The position numbers and the translations under genes are program-made. A stretch of 48,790 nt of DNA from Chitinophagaceae bacterium (GTDB lineage Bacteria; Bacteroidota; Bacteroidia; Chitinophagales; Chitinophagaceae): positions 1 through 48,790 of the forward strand of contig JADJBP010000014.1 of the NCBI GenBank assembly GCA_016703625.1. The letters are read 5' to 3'. Each line of letters starts with the position of its first letter. Position 1 is the first letter of the stretch. The notes under the pieces are model-generated. The model did not search any database, was not told the origin of the DNA, and worked only from the letters and a program-made list of their open reading frames with translations. This document shows, in pieces, positions 9,948 through 21,490 of the stretch.

Positions 9948-11302
9948 ATGAACTTAAAAAATGCGAACATATTGGTTATTGATGATGATACAGATGTACT
10001 CACAGCAGTGAAGTTGTTGCTGAAGACCGAAGCAAAAGAAGTGGTAACAGAAAAAAACCCGGAGATGCTTCAGTCATTGCTGGCATCAAAAAAGTTCGAC
10101 ATTGTGTTGCTCGACATGAATTTTAAAAGCAGCATCAACACCGGTAATGAAGGGATTTTCTGGTTAAAAAAATAAAGGAACTGGATGAACACCTGTCGGT
10201 GATCATGATCACGGCCTACGGTGATATTGATCTTGCTGTTCGTTCACTGAAAGAAGGTGCGGCTGATTTCATTGTAAAGCCCTGGCACAATGAAAAACTC
10301 CTGGAAGCCATCAAAGGAATTTTAAAGTCGAAAGAAAAAACGGCTGCTGGTGTTCCCGTTAACCATGCTTCAAAACTGGGCCCGGAAATGATCGGCGATT
10401 CGGATGTGATGAAAGATATATTCTTCAAGATCGAGAAAATTGCACCAACCGATGCCAACATTTTTATCCTGGGTGAGAATGGAACCGGGAAAGACCTGAT
10501 CGCCAAGGCCATTCATGAACATTCCCTGCGGGCAGATAAACCATTTATAAAAGTAGATGTGGGTGCATTGACGGAAACGCTTTTCGAAAGTGAACTTTTC
10601 GGGCATACCAAAGGTTCCTTTACCGGTGCAGCCGAAGGAAGGGCAGGCAGATTTGAAGCCGCAAACGGAGGTACTTTATTTTTAGATGAGATCGGTAATA
10701 TTTCAATGCACCAGCAGGCTAAATTACTAAGCGTTTTACAAAACAGGCAGGTATCACGTGTGGGAAGTAACGAAGCAATACCTGTTGATATACGCCTGAT
10801 ATGCGCCACCAACCTGCCGCTTGCTGAGCTGGCCAATGAAACCCGTTTCCGGAAAGACCTGATCTACCGGATCAATACAGTAGAGATACTGGTTCCTCCA
10901 TTACGTAAACGCGAAAACGATATTATATTACTGGCCAAACATTTTGCGCAGATATATGCCGCTAAATATTTAAAACCCGTGCCTGCATTTGATGCAAAAG
11001 CCATCGACAAACTGAAGCATTATCATTTTCCGGGCAATGTGCGGGAACTGCAGTACACCATGGAACGGGCCGTCATCATGTCGGAAGGGGAAACCCTTAC
11101 TGCTGCCGATCTTATATTTTCACCGATTGAAACTGCCGTGCAGGAAGCTGCTGAAACCAGGAATATGAACCTGGGTGTTGTGGAAAAAAATACCATTCTC
11201 CGGGTTATTGAAAAACACCATGGCAATATTTCGAAAGCGGCCAAAGAACTGGGTATTACCCGTACCGCTTTATACCGGAGACTTAGTAAATATGAACTAT
11301 GA
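9948..11302 (+). CDS. sigma-54-dependent NtrC-type response regulator (one frameshift)
   Basis: The protein has three domains: receiver (VIDDDTD acidic pocket, phosphorylation site in IVLLDMNF, KPW switch lysine), AAA+ sigma-54 interaction domain (Walker A GENGTGKD, the sigma-54-contacting loop GSFTGA, Walker B TLFLDEIGN) and a C-terminal Fis-type HTH (ISKAAKELGITRTALYRRL). The frame breaks at the A7 run near 10170. A8 would give WLKKIKELDEHLSVIMITAYG, as expected across receiver strand 4. ATG at 9948 is preferred; GTG at 9942 is possible. It is followed 43 nt later by its histidine kinase. It probably activates the two -24/-12-like promoters just upstream and so the efflux operon. Confidence 0.93.
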
Positions 11303-11345
11303 ACCATCAACCATGAACCATGAACTCTTAACCATCAACTCTTAA
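11292..11345 (+). repeat. short tandem repeat of ATGAACC/ATCAACC units between regulator and kinase
   Basis: The junction between the two-component genes is built from variants of a 7-8 base unit (ATGAACTATGAACCATCAA and so on), including ATGAACC, ATCAACC, ATGAACTCTTAACC and ATCAACTCTTAA. It begins in the last codons of the response regulator and ends at the kinase start. It looks like a microsatellite and could vary in length, altering spacing or translation coupling. Confidence 0.6.
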
Positions 11346-12689
11346 ATGAACTTTAAAAAATACGACTGGAGTTTACTGATCCGCATCGCATTGCTCTTTG
11401 CAACCATGTGCGTTGCGGCATGGCTGCTGGTTAAAGGATTATTTATTTTGTTGGCACTTGCCCTGGCTGCTGTTACCGGGCAGGTGATAGAATTGTACCG
11501 GTTTACCAATAAAAGTAAAGACGAGCTGGAACAGTTCGTTGAATCGGTTCACTACCGTGACTTTTCGCGCCACTTCGATGAAAAAAATGCACCGGTTGCG
11601 GTACAGCCCATGCGCAAAGGGTTCAACGAGATCAACAGCACATTCAAGATCATCAGTAAAGAAAGGGAAACACAATATCAATACCTGCAAAAGATCCTGG
11701 AACTGGTGGATACCGGGATACTTTCGTACGACAATAAGGGGGGAGATATCATGTGGATGAATGAATCGCTGAAGCAGTTGCTGAATATCCCTTACCTGAA
11801 AACCATTCACTCCCTGGAAAAAAGAGATGAGGCACTGTACCGGGAGATCATTGCCCTGAAACCGGGAGAAGGCAAAGTCGTATCCATTACAACTGACAAA
11901 ACCGGCTTAAAGGTATTGCTGTCGGCCACTGCATTTCAAACAGAAGGAAAGCTGTATAAACTGATCGCTTTTCAAAATATCAATGAAGCACTGGATGAAA
12001 CGGAATCTAAAGCCTGGCAAAAACTTTTGAGCGTAATGACACACGAGATCATGAATTCCGTTGCTCCCATTTCTTCACTGGCCGACACGTTGAAGAGCCG
12101 CCTTCAGTTATCCTTAAAGGACCTGAATAACAATTCAGGTTCACTGGATGACCTGGAACTGGGTATTGATACCATTAAACGGAGAAGTGAAGGATTGCTG
12201 AAATTTGCGGAAACCTATCGAAACCTGAATAAGATCACCAACCTTAACCTGAAAAAAATATATGTGCGTGATATGTTCGAAAACCTGCATCGCCTGATGC
12301 AGCCCACTTTCGGGCAAAAGAATATTGAACTGGAAATTATTTTAAAAGACCCCGACCTGGTACTCGAAGCTGATACCGATCTTATTGAACAGGTATTGAT
12401 CAACCTGATACTAAATGCCGCCGATGCGGTAAAAGAAGTTGCCGCCCCACGCATACTGCTTTCGGCATATATTACACCCAATAACAAAACAGTTATTAAA
12501 GTGGCTGATAACGGTATTGGCATTTCTGCCGAACTGATGGAGAAGATATTTATACCATTCTTCAGTACCCGTAAAACCGGCAGCGGTATCGGTTTAAGTT
12601 TATGCAAACAGATCATGATGCTGCACAAAGGCAATATCAAAGTGCAAAGCGTGGAAGGCGAAGGCACTGCCTTTTCACTTTTGTTTTAA
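11346..12689 (+). CDS. sensor histidine kinase paired with the sigma-54 response regulator
   Basis: Intact 447-residue kinase. Two hydrophobic segments near the N-terminus (about residues 10-45) leave almost no periplasmic loop. A PAS-like region follows (about residues 95-215, ILSYDNKGGDIMWMNESL). The dimerisation helix carries the phospho-acceptor in MTHEIMNSVAPISSL (about residue 237). The ATP-binding domain shows the N box (LINLILNAADAV), G1 (DNGIGI), F box (FIPFFSTRK) and G2 (GSGIGLSL). The layout resembles NtrY-like kinases. With almost no external loop it probably senses a membrane or cytosolic signal. Encoded 43 nt after its cognate regulator. Confidence 0.93.
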   Translation: MNFKKYDWSLLIRIALLFATMCVAAWLLVKGLFILLALALAAVTGQVIELYRFTNKSKDELEQFVESVHYRDFSRHFDEKNAPVAVQPMRKGFNEINSTFKIISKERETQYQYLQKILELVDTGILSYDNKGGDIMWMNESLKQLLNIPYLKTIHSLEKRDEALYREIIALKPGEGKVVSITTDKTGLKVLLSATAFQTEGKLYKLIAFQNINEALDETESKAWQKLLSVMTHEIMNSVAPISSLADTLKSRLQLSLKDLNNNSGSLDDLELGIDTIKRRSEGLLKFAETYRNLNKITNLNLKKIYVRDMFENLHRLMQPTFGQKNIELEIILKDPDLVLEADTDLIEQVLINLILNAADAVKEVAAPRILLSAYITPNNKTVIKVADNGIGISAELMEKIFIPFFSTRKTGSGIGLSLCKQIMMLHKGNIKVQSVEGEGTAFSLLF

Positions 12690-12704
12690 TATGCTTAGTG
12701 ACAG

Positions 12705-12777
12705 CCGGACCAGGTAAACCTGGAAATGGTACCACGTAGAAACAGCGTAAACCTAGGATTACACAACTTGTCCGGCA
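12705..12777. other. nested inverted repeats in the convergent gap
   Basis: An outer inverted repeat (GCCGGAC 12705-12711, GTCCGGC 12771-12777) encloses a small hairpin CCAGG-TAAA-CCTGG (12711-12724). The gap lies between the plus-strand kinase and the minus-strand acyltransferase, so it could act as a bidirectional terminator, though no T run follows. Just downstream (about 12795-12837) are near repeats of CTATGTG/CTATGTT. Confidence 0.4.
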
Positions 12778-12881
12778 TTTGGCGTGGATAGCTTACCTAT
12801 GTGTTTTTCTATTGTGTTCTATGTTCCTATGTGGTTCATAAAAATCGAATTGAGTAATCCCGATAGTCACTTTTGCTTTTG

Positions 12882-14360
12882 TTAAAACTGGAAGTAAATA
12901 AACGAACTGCCGCTTTCCTGGCTCCAGATCAGCAACAGTATCAAAACTGCCCAAAATATCCCCAACAGCCACCAGGGCATTTTTTCGCCGATCACCAAAA
13001 CTTTTGTATCCCGCATGATCCAGTGAAAAGCAACCAGGAAAAATGTAACAGTTAACACTTTAATGATACTCAGCGTGGTAAGCAGGGCTTCCGCATTTGG
13101 CACATTGTAAAACATGGCATTTAAAAGCTGCCATGCCGAACCAAAATCGGGGGCACGAAAGAAAACCCAGGTTACATTGATAAAAAAGAAGGTAACCATG
13201 GCGTACATGAAATTGCGGAAAGTTTTTGCCTTCAGGTCCCTGGGGAGAACACCGAGTACGCCAATTTCGGCAGATGGTACCGCGGTCATTGGAACCTGCT
13301 TTTTTTTGCTGAAGTCCTGTATTATTTTTTCACCCCATAAATAAGCGCCATGCAATCCGCCCCAAACTACAAAGGTCCAGCTGGCGCCGTGCCATAGCCC
13401 CCCGATCAGCATGGTCAGCATTAAATTGATGTATGTTCGGAATTTGCCGTTGCGGTTACCCCCGAGCGGTATGTATAAATAATCACGTAACCAGGATGAC
13501 AGGGTAATATGCCATCTTCGCCAGAAATCTGAAAATCCGATCGCTGCATAAGGATATAAAAAATTCTCCGGCAGTATAAATCCCAAACAGGCCGCTACAC
13601 CTATGGCACAGGTTCAGTAGCCGGCAAAATCAAAAAATATCTGGCCCGAAAATGCAAATACCCCCGTCCAGGCATCCAGTGTATGCAAAACCTGTTTTGC
13701 ATTAAACACATCATTGGCAGACTGGGCGAGCAAACTGTCAGCCAGCACAACTTTCATAAATAATCCCAGGGTAACCAACAACAAACCCTGTATGATTTGC
13801 TTTTGGGTTGCCTGCCGCGGTGTTTCAAACTGTGGCACCAGCTGGGGCGGACGGACAATTGGCCCGGCAACCAGGTGCGGAAAGAAGGTAACAAACAGCG
13901 AAAAATCAAGCATGGATTTAACCGGCTTGCTTTTTCGTTTATACATATCGATGGTATAACACAATGTGGTGAATGTATAAAAGGAAATACCCGCCGGTAA
14001 AATGATATTCGGTTTTGCAGGATGAAAATCCATGCCTAATCCATTTACCAGGAGCGTAAAATTCTCCAGTAAAAAAGTACCATACTTAAAAAACAAAGCA
14101 TGCCCAGGTTACCGATAAGGCTCAAAACAAGTAATAATTTTCTTTGTATTTATTCTCCTGGTTATACAATGCCCTGCCTACAAAAAAATCCACCACAGTA
14201 GAAAGCCACAGCAATAATATGAAAGGAGGATTCCAGGCTGCATAAAAACATAGCTGGCCAGTAAGAGATTTATCTTTTTTACTTTCCACGAAAAAGGAAG
14301 GTTATGCAGGATGAGCATAACAATAAAAAACGCAATGAATGTATAGGAGTTAAAAACCAT
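12882..14360 (-). CDS. MBOAT-family O-acyltransferase, AlgI/PatA-like (broken frame)
   Basis: Multi-pass membrane acyltransferase of the AlgI type, which passes acetyl groups across the membrane to a polysaccharide or peptidoglycan. The sequence shows the conserved RRWHITLSSWLRDYLYIPLG and LWHGASWTFVVWGG segments, the latter holding the catalytic His, plus FFPHLVAGPI and FDFAGY. The N-terminus reads MVFNSYTFIAFF. The frame is lost between about 14230 and 14100 (homopolymer indels). In addition, within one frame, FDFAGY is followed by TGA at 13614-13616 where the family normally has Ser (TCA), then TCAIGVAACLGF continues. That is a substitution, not an indel. It is the distal gene of a pair with the SGNH-like gene 26 nt upstream. 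Confidence 0.88.
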
Positions 14361-14386
14361 AAAACAGGAAGTTTACTGGTAATAAA

Positions 14387-15436
14387 TTATGGTACCGGTT
14401 GAATTGTTTTTGAAAATTTCCATCCCATTTCCGCATGCATTATGTTGATGAAATGTTTTGTGAATATCACTGCATCCGGCTGGCTTAAATGCGAAAATTC
14501 GGGGCATTGAAAATTTGCAATGGCCGGGTAATCGGCAAAATGAATACCCGGTGAATTGGTGCCAGCCAATAATCTATTCCAATATTTTTCACGGGGAAAG
14601 ACTTTGCTTTCACCCATTAAAAAAGGGCCGCTGGACGGGGTACGTACAAACAAAATTTGTCCGCCCCTTGCTTTTATCTTATCGGTGCAGGATTTAACAT
14701 GAGCAAATATGGAGTCTAATTTGCTGCCGGAAACCGGTGGTTCTTTGCTTAACCGGCTAAAAAACATCCAGATGCCCTTAACCTTGTTTTGTTCAACGGT
14801 ATCTGCTACAAAACTTTCCGTCATGTATTCCTGCCTGTTATACTTTACCCTGCCAAAACCCGGTGGGAAGAGTGGGAATTCAAATACACCCTGCCTGTTG
14901 GGAATACGCAGGTTTGATAAATGCGCATTGAGTGATAACCATTCTTTATTCAGGAATACCAGGTTATTTTCGAGGGGTTTGTTCAAAACAAAACTGGCCT
15001 TTTGTGCCGGAGTCCATTCCTTATAATACTTAAGATTTTTCAGCGGCGTTTCAACAAAAGGTGGTCCTGTAGAAAAAAAGAGCCCCTCGGTTACATCAAT
15101 GACCAGTTTGCCGGAAAAGCGTTTATCATTAGCCAGGTCTTCCAGGATAGGCACAGGAGAACTGCCTACACAGGCCAGTTGTATGGCATGATCGCCGGTA
15201 ATTTGCTCCCAGGTTGGAATATCCAGGTCGAACTTGATACGGGATGACCCGATAAATACCGTTGACCTGTCAGCAGTTTCATATACCATCTTCCTTTTAT
15301 CTGACCAAAGGGCAGGATTGTCATCAAAGGCTGTATCAAAGCCCCTGCTGCGTACATAAAGTTCCCAGCACAGTAAGGTACCTATAACCAGTACCAGTGC
15401 AAGAATACCAGCTTTGGCAAAATGACGATTATTCAT
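14387..15436 (-). CDS. SGNH/DltD-like membrane-anchored protein, partner of the acyltransferase
   Basis: Intact 349-residue protein with an N-terminal membrane anchor (ILALVLVIGTLLCWELY) and an extracytoplasmic domain. FIGSSRIKFDL (about residue 61) looks like the SGNH block I serine region, and SHLSQPDA near the C-terminus (about residue 318) resembles the block V Asp-x-x-His region, so an esterase or acetyltransferase fold is plausible. It precedes the MBOAT gene by 26 nt in the same direction. Such pairs usually transfer acetyl groups from the MBOAT protein onto an extracellular glycan (family knowledge); the glycan acceptor here is unknown. Confidence 0.75.
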   Translation of the reverse strand: MNNRHFAKAGILALVLVIGTLLCWELYVRSRGFDTAFDDNPALWSDKRKMVYETADRSTVFIGSSRIKFDLDIPTWEQITGDHAIQLACVGSSPVPILEDLANDKRFSGKLVIDVTEGLFFSTGPPFVETPLKNLKYYKEWTPAQKASFVLNKPLENNLVFLNKEWLSLNAHLSNLRIPNRQGVFEFPLFPPGFGRVKYNRQEYMTESFVADTVEQNKVKGIWMFFSRLSKEPPVSGSKLDSIFAHVKSCTDKIKARGGQILFVRTPSSGPFLMGESKVFPREKYWNRLLAGTNSPGIHFADYPAIANFQCPEFSHLSQPDAVIFTKHFINIMHAEMGWKFSKTIQPVP

Positions 15437-15938
15437 TTTTTAAAAAATTTATGACCCAATATGTATAAAAAGAAATGAAAGTTAAAAGCAAATCAGTTTG
15501 GCCAGGTTCATTTCCCTTGATCCCCCTTAAAGAAGCGGCATTGCGGAATATTCGTTCAGGCGGACTAAAGATATATAGCATATTCTGTATTTCATAACAT
15601 TTAAACATAAAAAATATATCTAATATAAAACATATTAAAAAGGACCCAAAACGGGAAAGCATAACCTAAGTAGAATAACATCTACAACAATATTGTTTGA
15701 TCACTATACAGCAATGAATTATTCTGCTGTAATTTTACACAAACCCGTATACCTGTATTTAAATAATATAAACAATATACCTGGCAACAGGTACTGTACC
15801 TTATCAATAAATCCATCAACCTGAAAACCTTCATTTGCTGCCTGTGATCTGATTACCCATATGCAAAGACCGACTATTGATTAACCGGATGACCTGTCTT
15901 TAAAATTTTATCACAGTACCTGTATCCTCCAGAAAATA
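15437..15938. other. 500-bp divergent intergenic region, no gene seen
   Basis: AT-rich region between the minus-strand SGNH gene and the plus-strand PAS kinase. I see no convincing ORF. A short palindrome (AGGTACTGTACCT, about 15789-15801) is the only structure noted. Promoters for both flanking genes should lie here, but none is clear enough to mark. Confidence 0.5.
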
Positions 15939-16032
15939 ATGAAAAGCGCAAAAAAGACCAGCCCCGTTTTAAAATGCCGTACACCTGCCATTGAATTAAA
16001 AAAGACCCCTACCGGGAACAGGTACACTCAAA

Positions 16033-19000
16033 TTGGCTGTAACCTTAGAAAATGAAGACTGTGAAACACTGATCAACTTTACCGATGACCTGTTATGGAG
16101 TATTAATACGGATTATAAGCTCATAACTTCCAACAGATCATTTTTACAAAATATCAGTGATTCTGCAGGAATCTTACTTAAAACCGGTGATGATATTTTA
16201 TTGAAAGATTTTTTTCCTGCAGATTTTGTGTCTTTTTGGGAAACCTGTTATAACAGGGCACTGGCCGGCGATTCATTTTCAGAAGAAATATACACACCCG
16301 CATTCGGAAAACGTAAAGAATCCTGGACTGAAACAAAATTTAACCCGATTTATAATGGCGGGCAGGTTGTTGGAATAGCCTGTAATTCACGAAATATAAC
16401 CGAAAAGAAATCAGCCGAAGAAGAAATAAAGCAGCGGGAAGCCCGGTTAACGGAAACACAGGAAATAGCCAAAGTTGGCAGTTGGGAAACAGACCTCAGT
16501 AATCTAGAGGTGATATGGTCGGCAGAAACATACCGCATTTTTGAAAAGGATCCGTCCGGTTGTCAATCTTCACACCAGGGTTTCCTTGATTTTATTCATC
16601 CTGATGACCGGGCCCTGGTAGATGCCGCATTTATAAAGTCTGTTACTGACAGCTCAATCAATACGATTGAACACCGTATTATAACTTCTAAAGGCAACAC
16701 AAAAATTGTTGAAGAACGTTGGCGCATTTACCATGATGAAACCGGTAAACCTTTAAGGGCTGCCGGCACCTGCAGGGATATAACGGAACATAAACATGCT
16801 GAAGCAGCTATACAAAAAGTTTATAAAGATAAAACCACCATCCTGGAAAGTATTGATGACGGTTTTTTTTCAATGGATAACAACTCGCTGGTTACTTACT
16901 GGAACAGGAAGGCAGAGATCATGCTTGGTGAAAAAAGGGAGGACATTATCGGTAAAAATCTTCATGAAGTATTTGGTGCCACCGGTTCACAGGTTTTTTA
17001 TCAAAATTACCAGGAAGCCCTTAGGGAAAAAATTACGATACATTTTGAAGCCTATTCAAAGCGAAGCCTGAAGTGGCTGTCTGTAAGTGCTTTTGGTTCA
17101 GATAACGGCCTATCGGTATATTTTAAAGATATTACCGAACAGAAAATGGCCACAGAAAAATTAAAGGAAAGCGAAACCCGGTACCGATCACTTATTGAAC
17201 AGGCTACGGATACCATTTGCATAGCAGATGCATCCTTTAAATTCATTGATGTAAATCCCAGTGGTTGCAACATGTTCGGATTTACAAGATCAGAATTCCT
17301 GCAGCTCTGCTTTACTGATGTGTTGTTTAAGGAGGACCTGGAAAGCAACCCAATCAAAATTGAAGAATTACAGGGAGGAAAAACAACCCATTCCGAAAGA
17401 AGGGTCAAAAGAAAGGATGGATCAGAAATGCATGTGGAGTTGAACAGTAAAATGCTGGAAGACGGGAAGATCATCATCTTCGGGCGGGATATATCTGAAC
17501 GTAAAAAAGCGGAACAGTTAATTAAGGAAAGTGAAGCCAAATACCGTTCTTTTTTTGAGAGCAGCATGGATGGAATATTGATCAGTGTTACTGATGGGGA
17601 AATACTGTCGGCTAACCCGGCAGCCTGCGATATATTTCAAATGACCGAAGCAGAGATCTGCAGGGCAGGAAGATTTGGTATTGCAGATGTTACAGACCCA
17701 AGGTTAAAAATTCTAATAACAGAACGCTTGAGAACCGGCAAGGTAAAGGGAGAGGTTACACTGCTTAGAAAAGATGGAAGCCCGTTTGAGGCGGAACTTA
17801 CTTCGGCTGTGTTTACAGATGCATTGGGACAGTCCAGGACTTCTATGATTGTAAGGGATATTACGGAACGCAAAAAAGCAGCAGACAAGTTAACCGAAAG
17901 CGAATTACGATACCGGTCAATCATTGAACAGGCAACCGATGCGATCTGTATTGCTGATGCAAACATGAAGATCATAGATATCAATCAATATGGTTGCGAA
18001 ATGCTGGATTATTCCAGGGAAGAATTTTTGAGGCTATCCATTGTTGATCTTTTCGTTGAAGAAGACCTTATAGCAAACCCTTTCAGGCTCAATGAATTAA
18101 AATCAGGCAAAATTATCAGGTCTGAACGGCGATTCAGGCGAAATAACGGAGCTTTAATTGATGTGGAAATAAGTACCAAGATCCTGGAGGATGGCAGGTT
18201 TCTCGTTTTTGGGCACGATATCGCTGAACGTAAAAATGCTGAAAACAACCTGAAAGAAAGCGAGGCGAAATACCGTACATTATTTGAACAAAATATGGCG
18301 GGTGTTTATCAATCCTCTTTTAACGGTGAGATACTGAACTGTAACCATGCTTTTGCAAGAATGCTTAAATATGATTCGCCGGAGGAGATCCTCAGGGTAA
18401 ATGCATCGGATCTTTATTTTTCACCAAAAGACAGGATCGATTTCACGGATAATGTGATCAATCAAAAGAACCTGAATAATTACGAGAGTGTTTTAAAATG
18501 CAAAGACGGAAGCCCGTTATATTTTATTGAAAATATTTCGCTTCGGAAAAATGATAAAACCGGTGAAGCATTTTTTGATGGTATCATGATCGATATCACT
18601 GAAAAAAAAGAAGCCGAATTACAGTTAAAAGAAAGCAACGAACGATATAACCTGGTTAGCAAAGCCACCAATGACATGGTATGGGACTGGGACCTGGTAA
18701 CCGGTAAAGTGTTCCGCAATAAGGAAGGATGGAAGAAAATATTCCGGACCGGTGATCAAATATTTGAAAGTGACCTTATCCAGGACTGGGATGACAGGAT
18801 ACATCCTGATGATGTGGAAAAAGTAAAACAGGTGGAAAGGGAAATACAAAATTCAACAAGAGAATATTTTGAGGTTGAATGCCGGGTAATGCGGGATGAC
18901 GGCACCTATGCATACATACATGACCGCGGGAATATTTTCCGCAATGAAGCAGGAGTGGCAACCAGGCTGATCGGGGCCACCCAGGATATTACACAGAGAA

Positions 19001-20779
19001 AAGAGGCTGAGCTGAAGGTTGCCAAAAGTGAGATCCGCTTCAGGTCGCTGGTACAAAACGGGTCAGACCTTATTGGCATCCTGGACAACAGGGGTTATTA
19101 CCTCTACAGCAGCCCGGCCGTTAATAGGATACTGGGCTATGAACCTGAATTCATGATCGGTAAAAATTCTTTTCATTCATACACCCGGATGATATCAGTT
19201 ACATTAAAACCATTTATCCAAAAAGGAACCCAATAACCACCTCAGTTCTTTTGCATTCCGGTTCAAAAATGCACAGGGTGAATGGAGATGGCTCGAAAGC
19301 AAGGTTACAGATATGAGCAATGACCCCGAAGTGATGGGCTATATTTTCAATTCAAGAGACATCACAGAAAGAAAAACGGCAGAAGCCGAGATCCATAAAC
19401 TTTCTATCATTGCCCGTGAAACTGTGAATGCAGTGATCATTACCGACCCTGAAGGAAAATTGTGTGGATCAATGAAGCCTTCACAAAAATCACAGAGTAT
19501 GAACCTGGAGAAGTGTATGGCAAAAACCAGGCGATCTTCTGCAGGGCGAAGAAACCAGCCAGGCAGTTGTGCGCTTCATGCGCCAGGAAATAAAAAAAAT
19601 AAAAGCCTTCGAATGTGATATCATTAATTATTCAAAAACAGGCCGAAAATACTGGCTGCACATACAATGCCAGCCACAGTTTGATGAAAACGGCAAACTA
19701 AAAAACTTTTTTGCGCTTCAAACAGATATCACCAAAGAAAAAGAAGCAGAAGTCATTTTAATGGCATCGGAAGAAAGGTACCGGTACCTGTTCAATAATA
19801 ACCCAGCCAGTATCATCATCTGGGATATTGAAACCTTTGAGATCCTGGAGATCAATGAAACAGCTGTTGCCATGTATGGATATTGCCGTAAAGCATTTCT
19901 TGCCAAAACAGTGCTGGATCTCCGGCTTCCGGAATACCATGGCAAACTAAAACAATTTGCCGCGCAGGCCAGGAAAAAAAGCGATTTCATATCGGTGAAT
20001 ACCTGGAAGCATATTAATAAATCCGGTGAAGGAATGTATATGAATATCGCCTCTCACCGGATTGAATTTAAAGGCCGCCCGGTTATTTTATCACTGGCGA
20101 CCAACATTACCGAAAAGTAATACTGGAAAATGAACTGGAAAATGAACGGCTGGAAAAACAAAAGGAGATCACCGATGCCGTGATCTCGGCACAGGAACAG
20201 GAACGGCAGGAGCTCGGTGCCGAACTGCATGATAATATCAACCAGATACTGGCAGGTTCACTCCTGTACCTTGGCCTGGCAAAAAAAGAATTACACATCG
20301 AACATCCCTGGTTAACAGAAACGGATAACCTGATCAGCACAGCCATTGATGAAATACGGAAACTGTCTCATTCACTGATACCGCCATCATTAAATGAATC
20401 GGAACTTGTTGATGCCCTCAGCAATTTAATGGAAACAACCCGTAAAAGCAGTAAATTAATCATCAGCCTCCAGGCATACGGCTTTGATGAAAGCAGCCTG
20501 CCGGATAAACTCAAACTGAGCATTTACAGGATCGTTCAGGAACAGTTCAACAATATCCTGAAACATGCCGGGGCCGGGAAAGTGATCGTACGCCTCACAC
20601 AGGATAATGAAAAAACCCTGCTGCTCATTAAAGACGACGGGGCGGGTTTTGACACCAGCCAGAAATCCAGAGGTGTTGGTTTGATGAATATAAAAACAAG
20701 AGCTTCATTGTACAACGGGGAAGTTACCATCATTTCATCTCCGGGCCATGGATGCGAATTAAGGGTGTTGTTCAATTAA
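16033..20779 (+). CDS. multi-PAS sensor histidine kinase, NarX/HisKA_3 type (frameshifted)
   Basis: Very large, apparently soluble sensor. I count eleven PAS/PAC units, each ending in a RDITERK-like motif, then a HisKA_3 dimerisation domain with the phospho-His in AELHDNINQIL (about 20215) and a HATPase domain (DDGAGFD, GVGLMNIKTRA). The first nine units read in one frame to about 19190; frame breaks near 19190, 19500, 19560 and 20117 (E-K-V-I-L restored by one A) then follow. PAS4 (17164-17515) and PAS6 (17890-18240) are close copies. No membrane helix is visible. The start is uncertain: TTG at 16033 is the only in-frame option, but ATG at 15939 connects if one A near 16031 is surplus. No partner regulator is adjacent. 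Confidence 0.88.
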
Positions 20780-21490
20780 AATTGCTGACCGTTTACAACC
20801 AGTAATAAATACTTTACTGATGCAGTGTATAGTTCAAATATAAATTTATCCGGTTCCAAATAATTTAAAATTCCGGAACTTAAGAAATAATATTTCCCGG
20901 GTATACGGATATATGAACAGGTACCTGAGTACTGATTGATTTTGTAACAGCAGGCCCGCTGTTTACCTGTTTGATGTTTCATTTTCTGAAGCTACAGGCA
21001 TCATCCGCAGTTCTTTTACAAGAACTGTTTTCGGGCTTTCCATTTTTTTCATCCGCATTGAGCCATGAAGTTATATCAATAAAATGTAGTAAAATATCTA
21101 CAGGGATTTACCCCGATGCGGTCAATGAACACAATCTGATTTTATTTAATAAATACCCATATCAACCCTTTTTTCTGCACATTCAGAAGTTTTTTTCATA
21201 TGAAAACGGTGCTTTATACTTTCATTAACAATTCGTGGCTTGAGATATGTTTATGCAGGTTCAGAGAGATATTAAAACCAGAAAAATAAAATTTCTCTCT
21301 TTTCTTCAGGATGGAAAATCACTTAAATTTTTACTTGTAAGATTTTCCCGTCACAAAACCGGAAACCCGAAATTTTCTGATTCCCGGTTAATAAATTTTC
21401 AAAAAACAACACTGCCATTTTGAGCAATTATTATCCCGGGAAACCGGGTTCAGTCAGTCATTTATTTAATAACACATAAATCAATTCCCT
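20780..21490. other. 710-bp intergenic region; 5' hairpin before the beta-helix gene
   Basis: No convincing gene; short ORFs here have no recognisable features. A perfect CCCGG-GAAA-CCGGG hairpin with a GNRA-type loop lies at 21435-21448, about 45 nt before the next start codon, and may be part of the leader of that mRNA. Confidence 0.45.
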
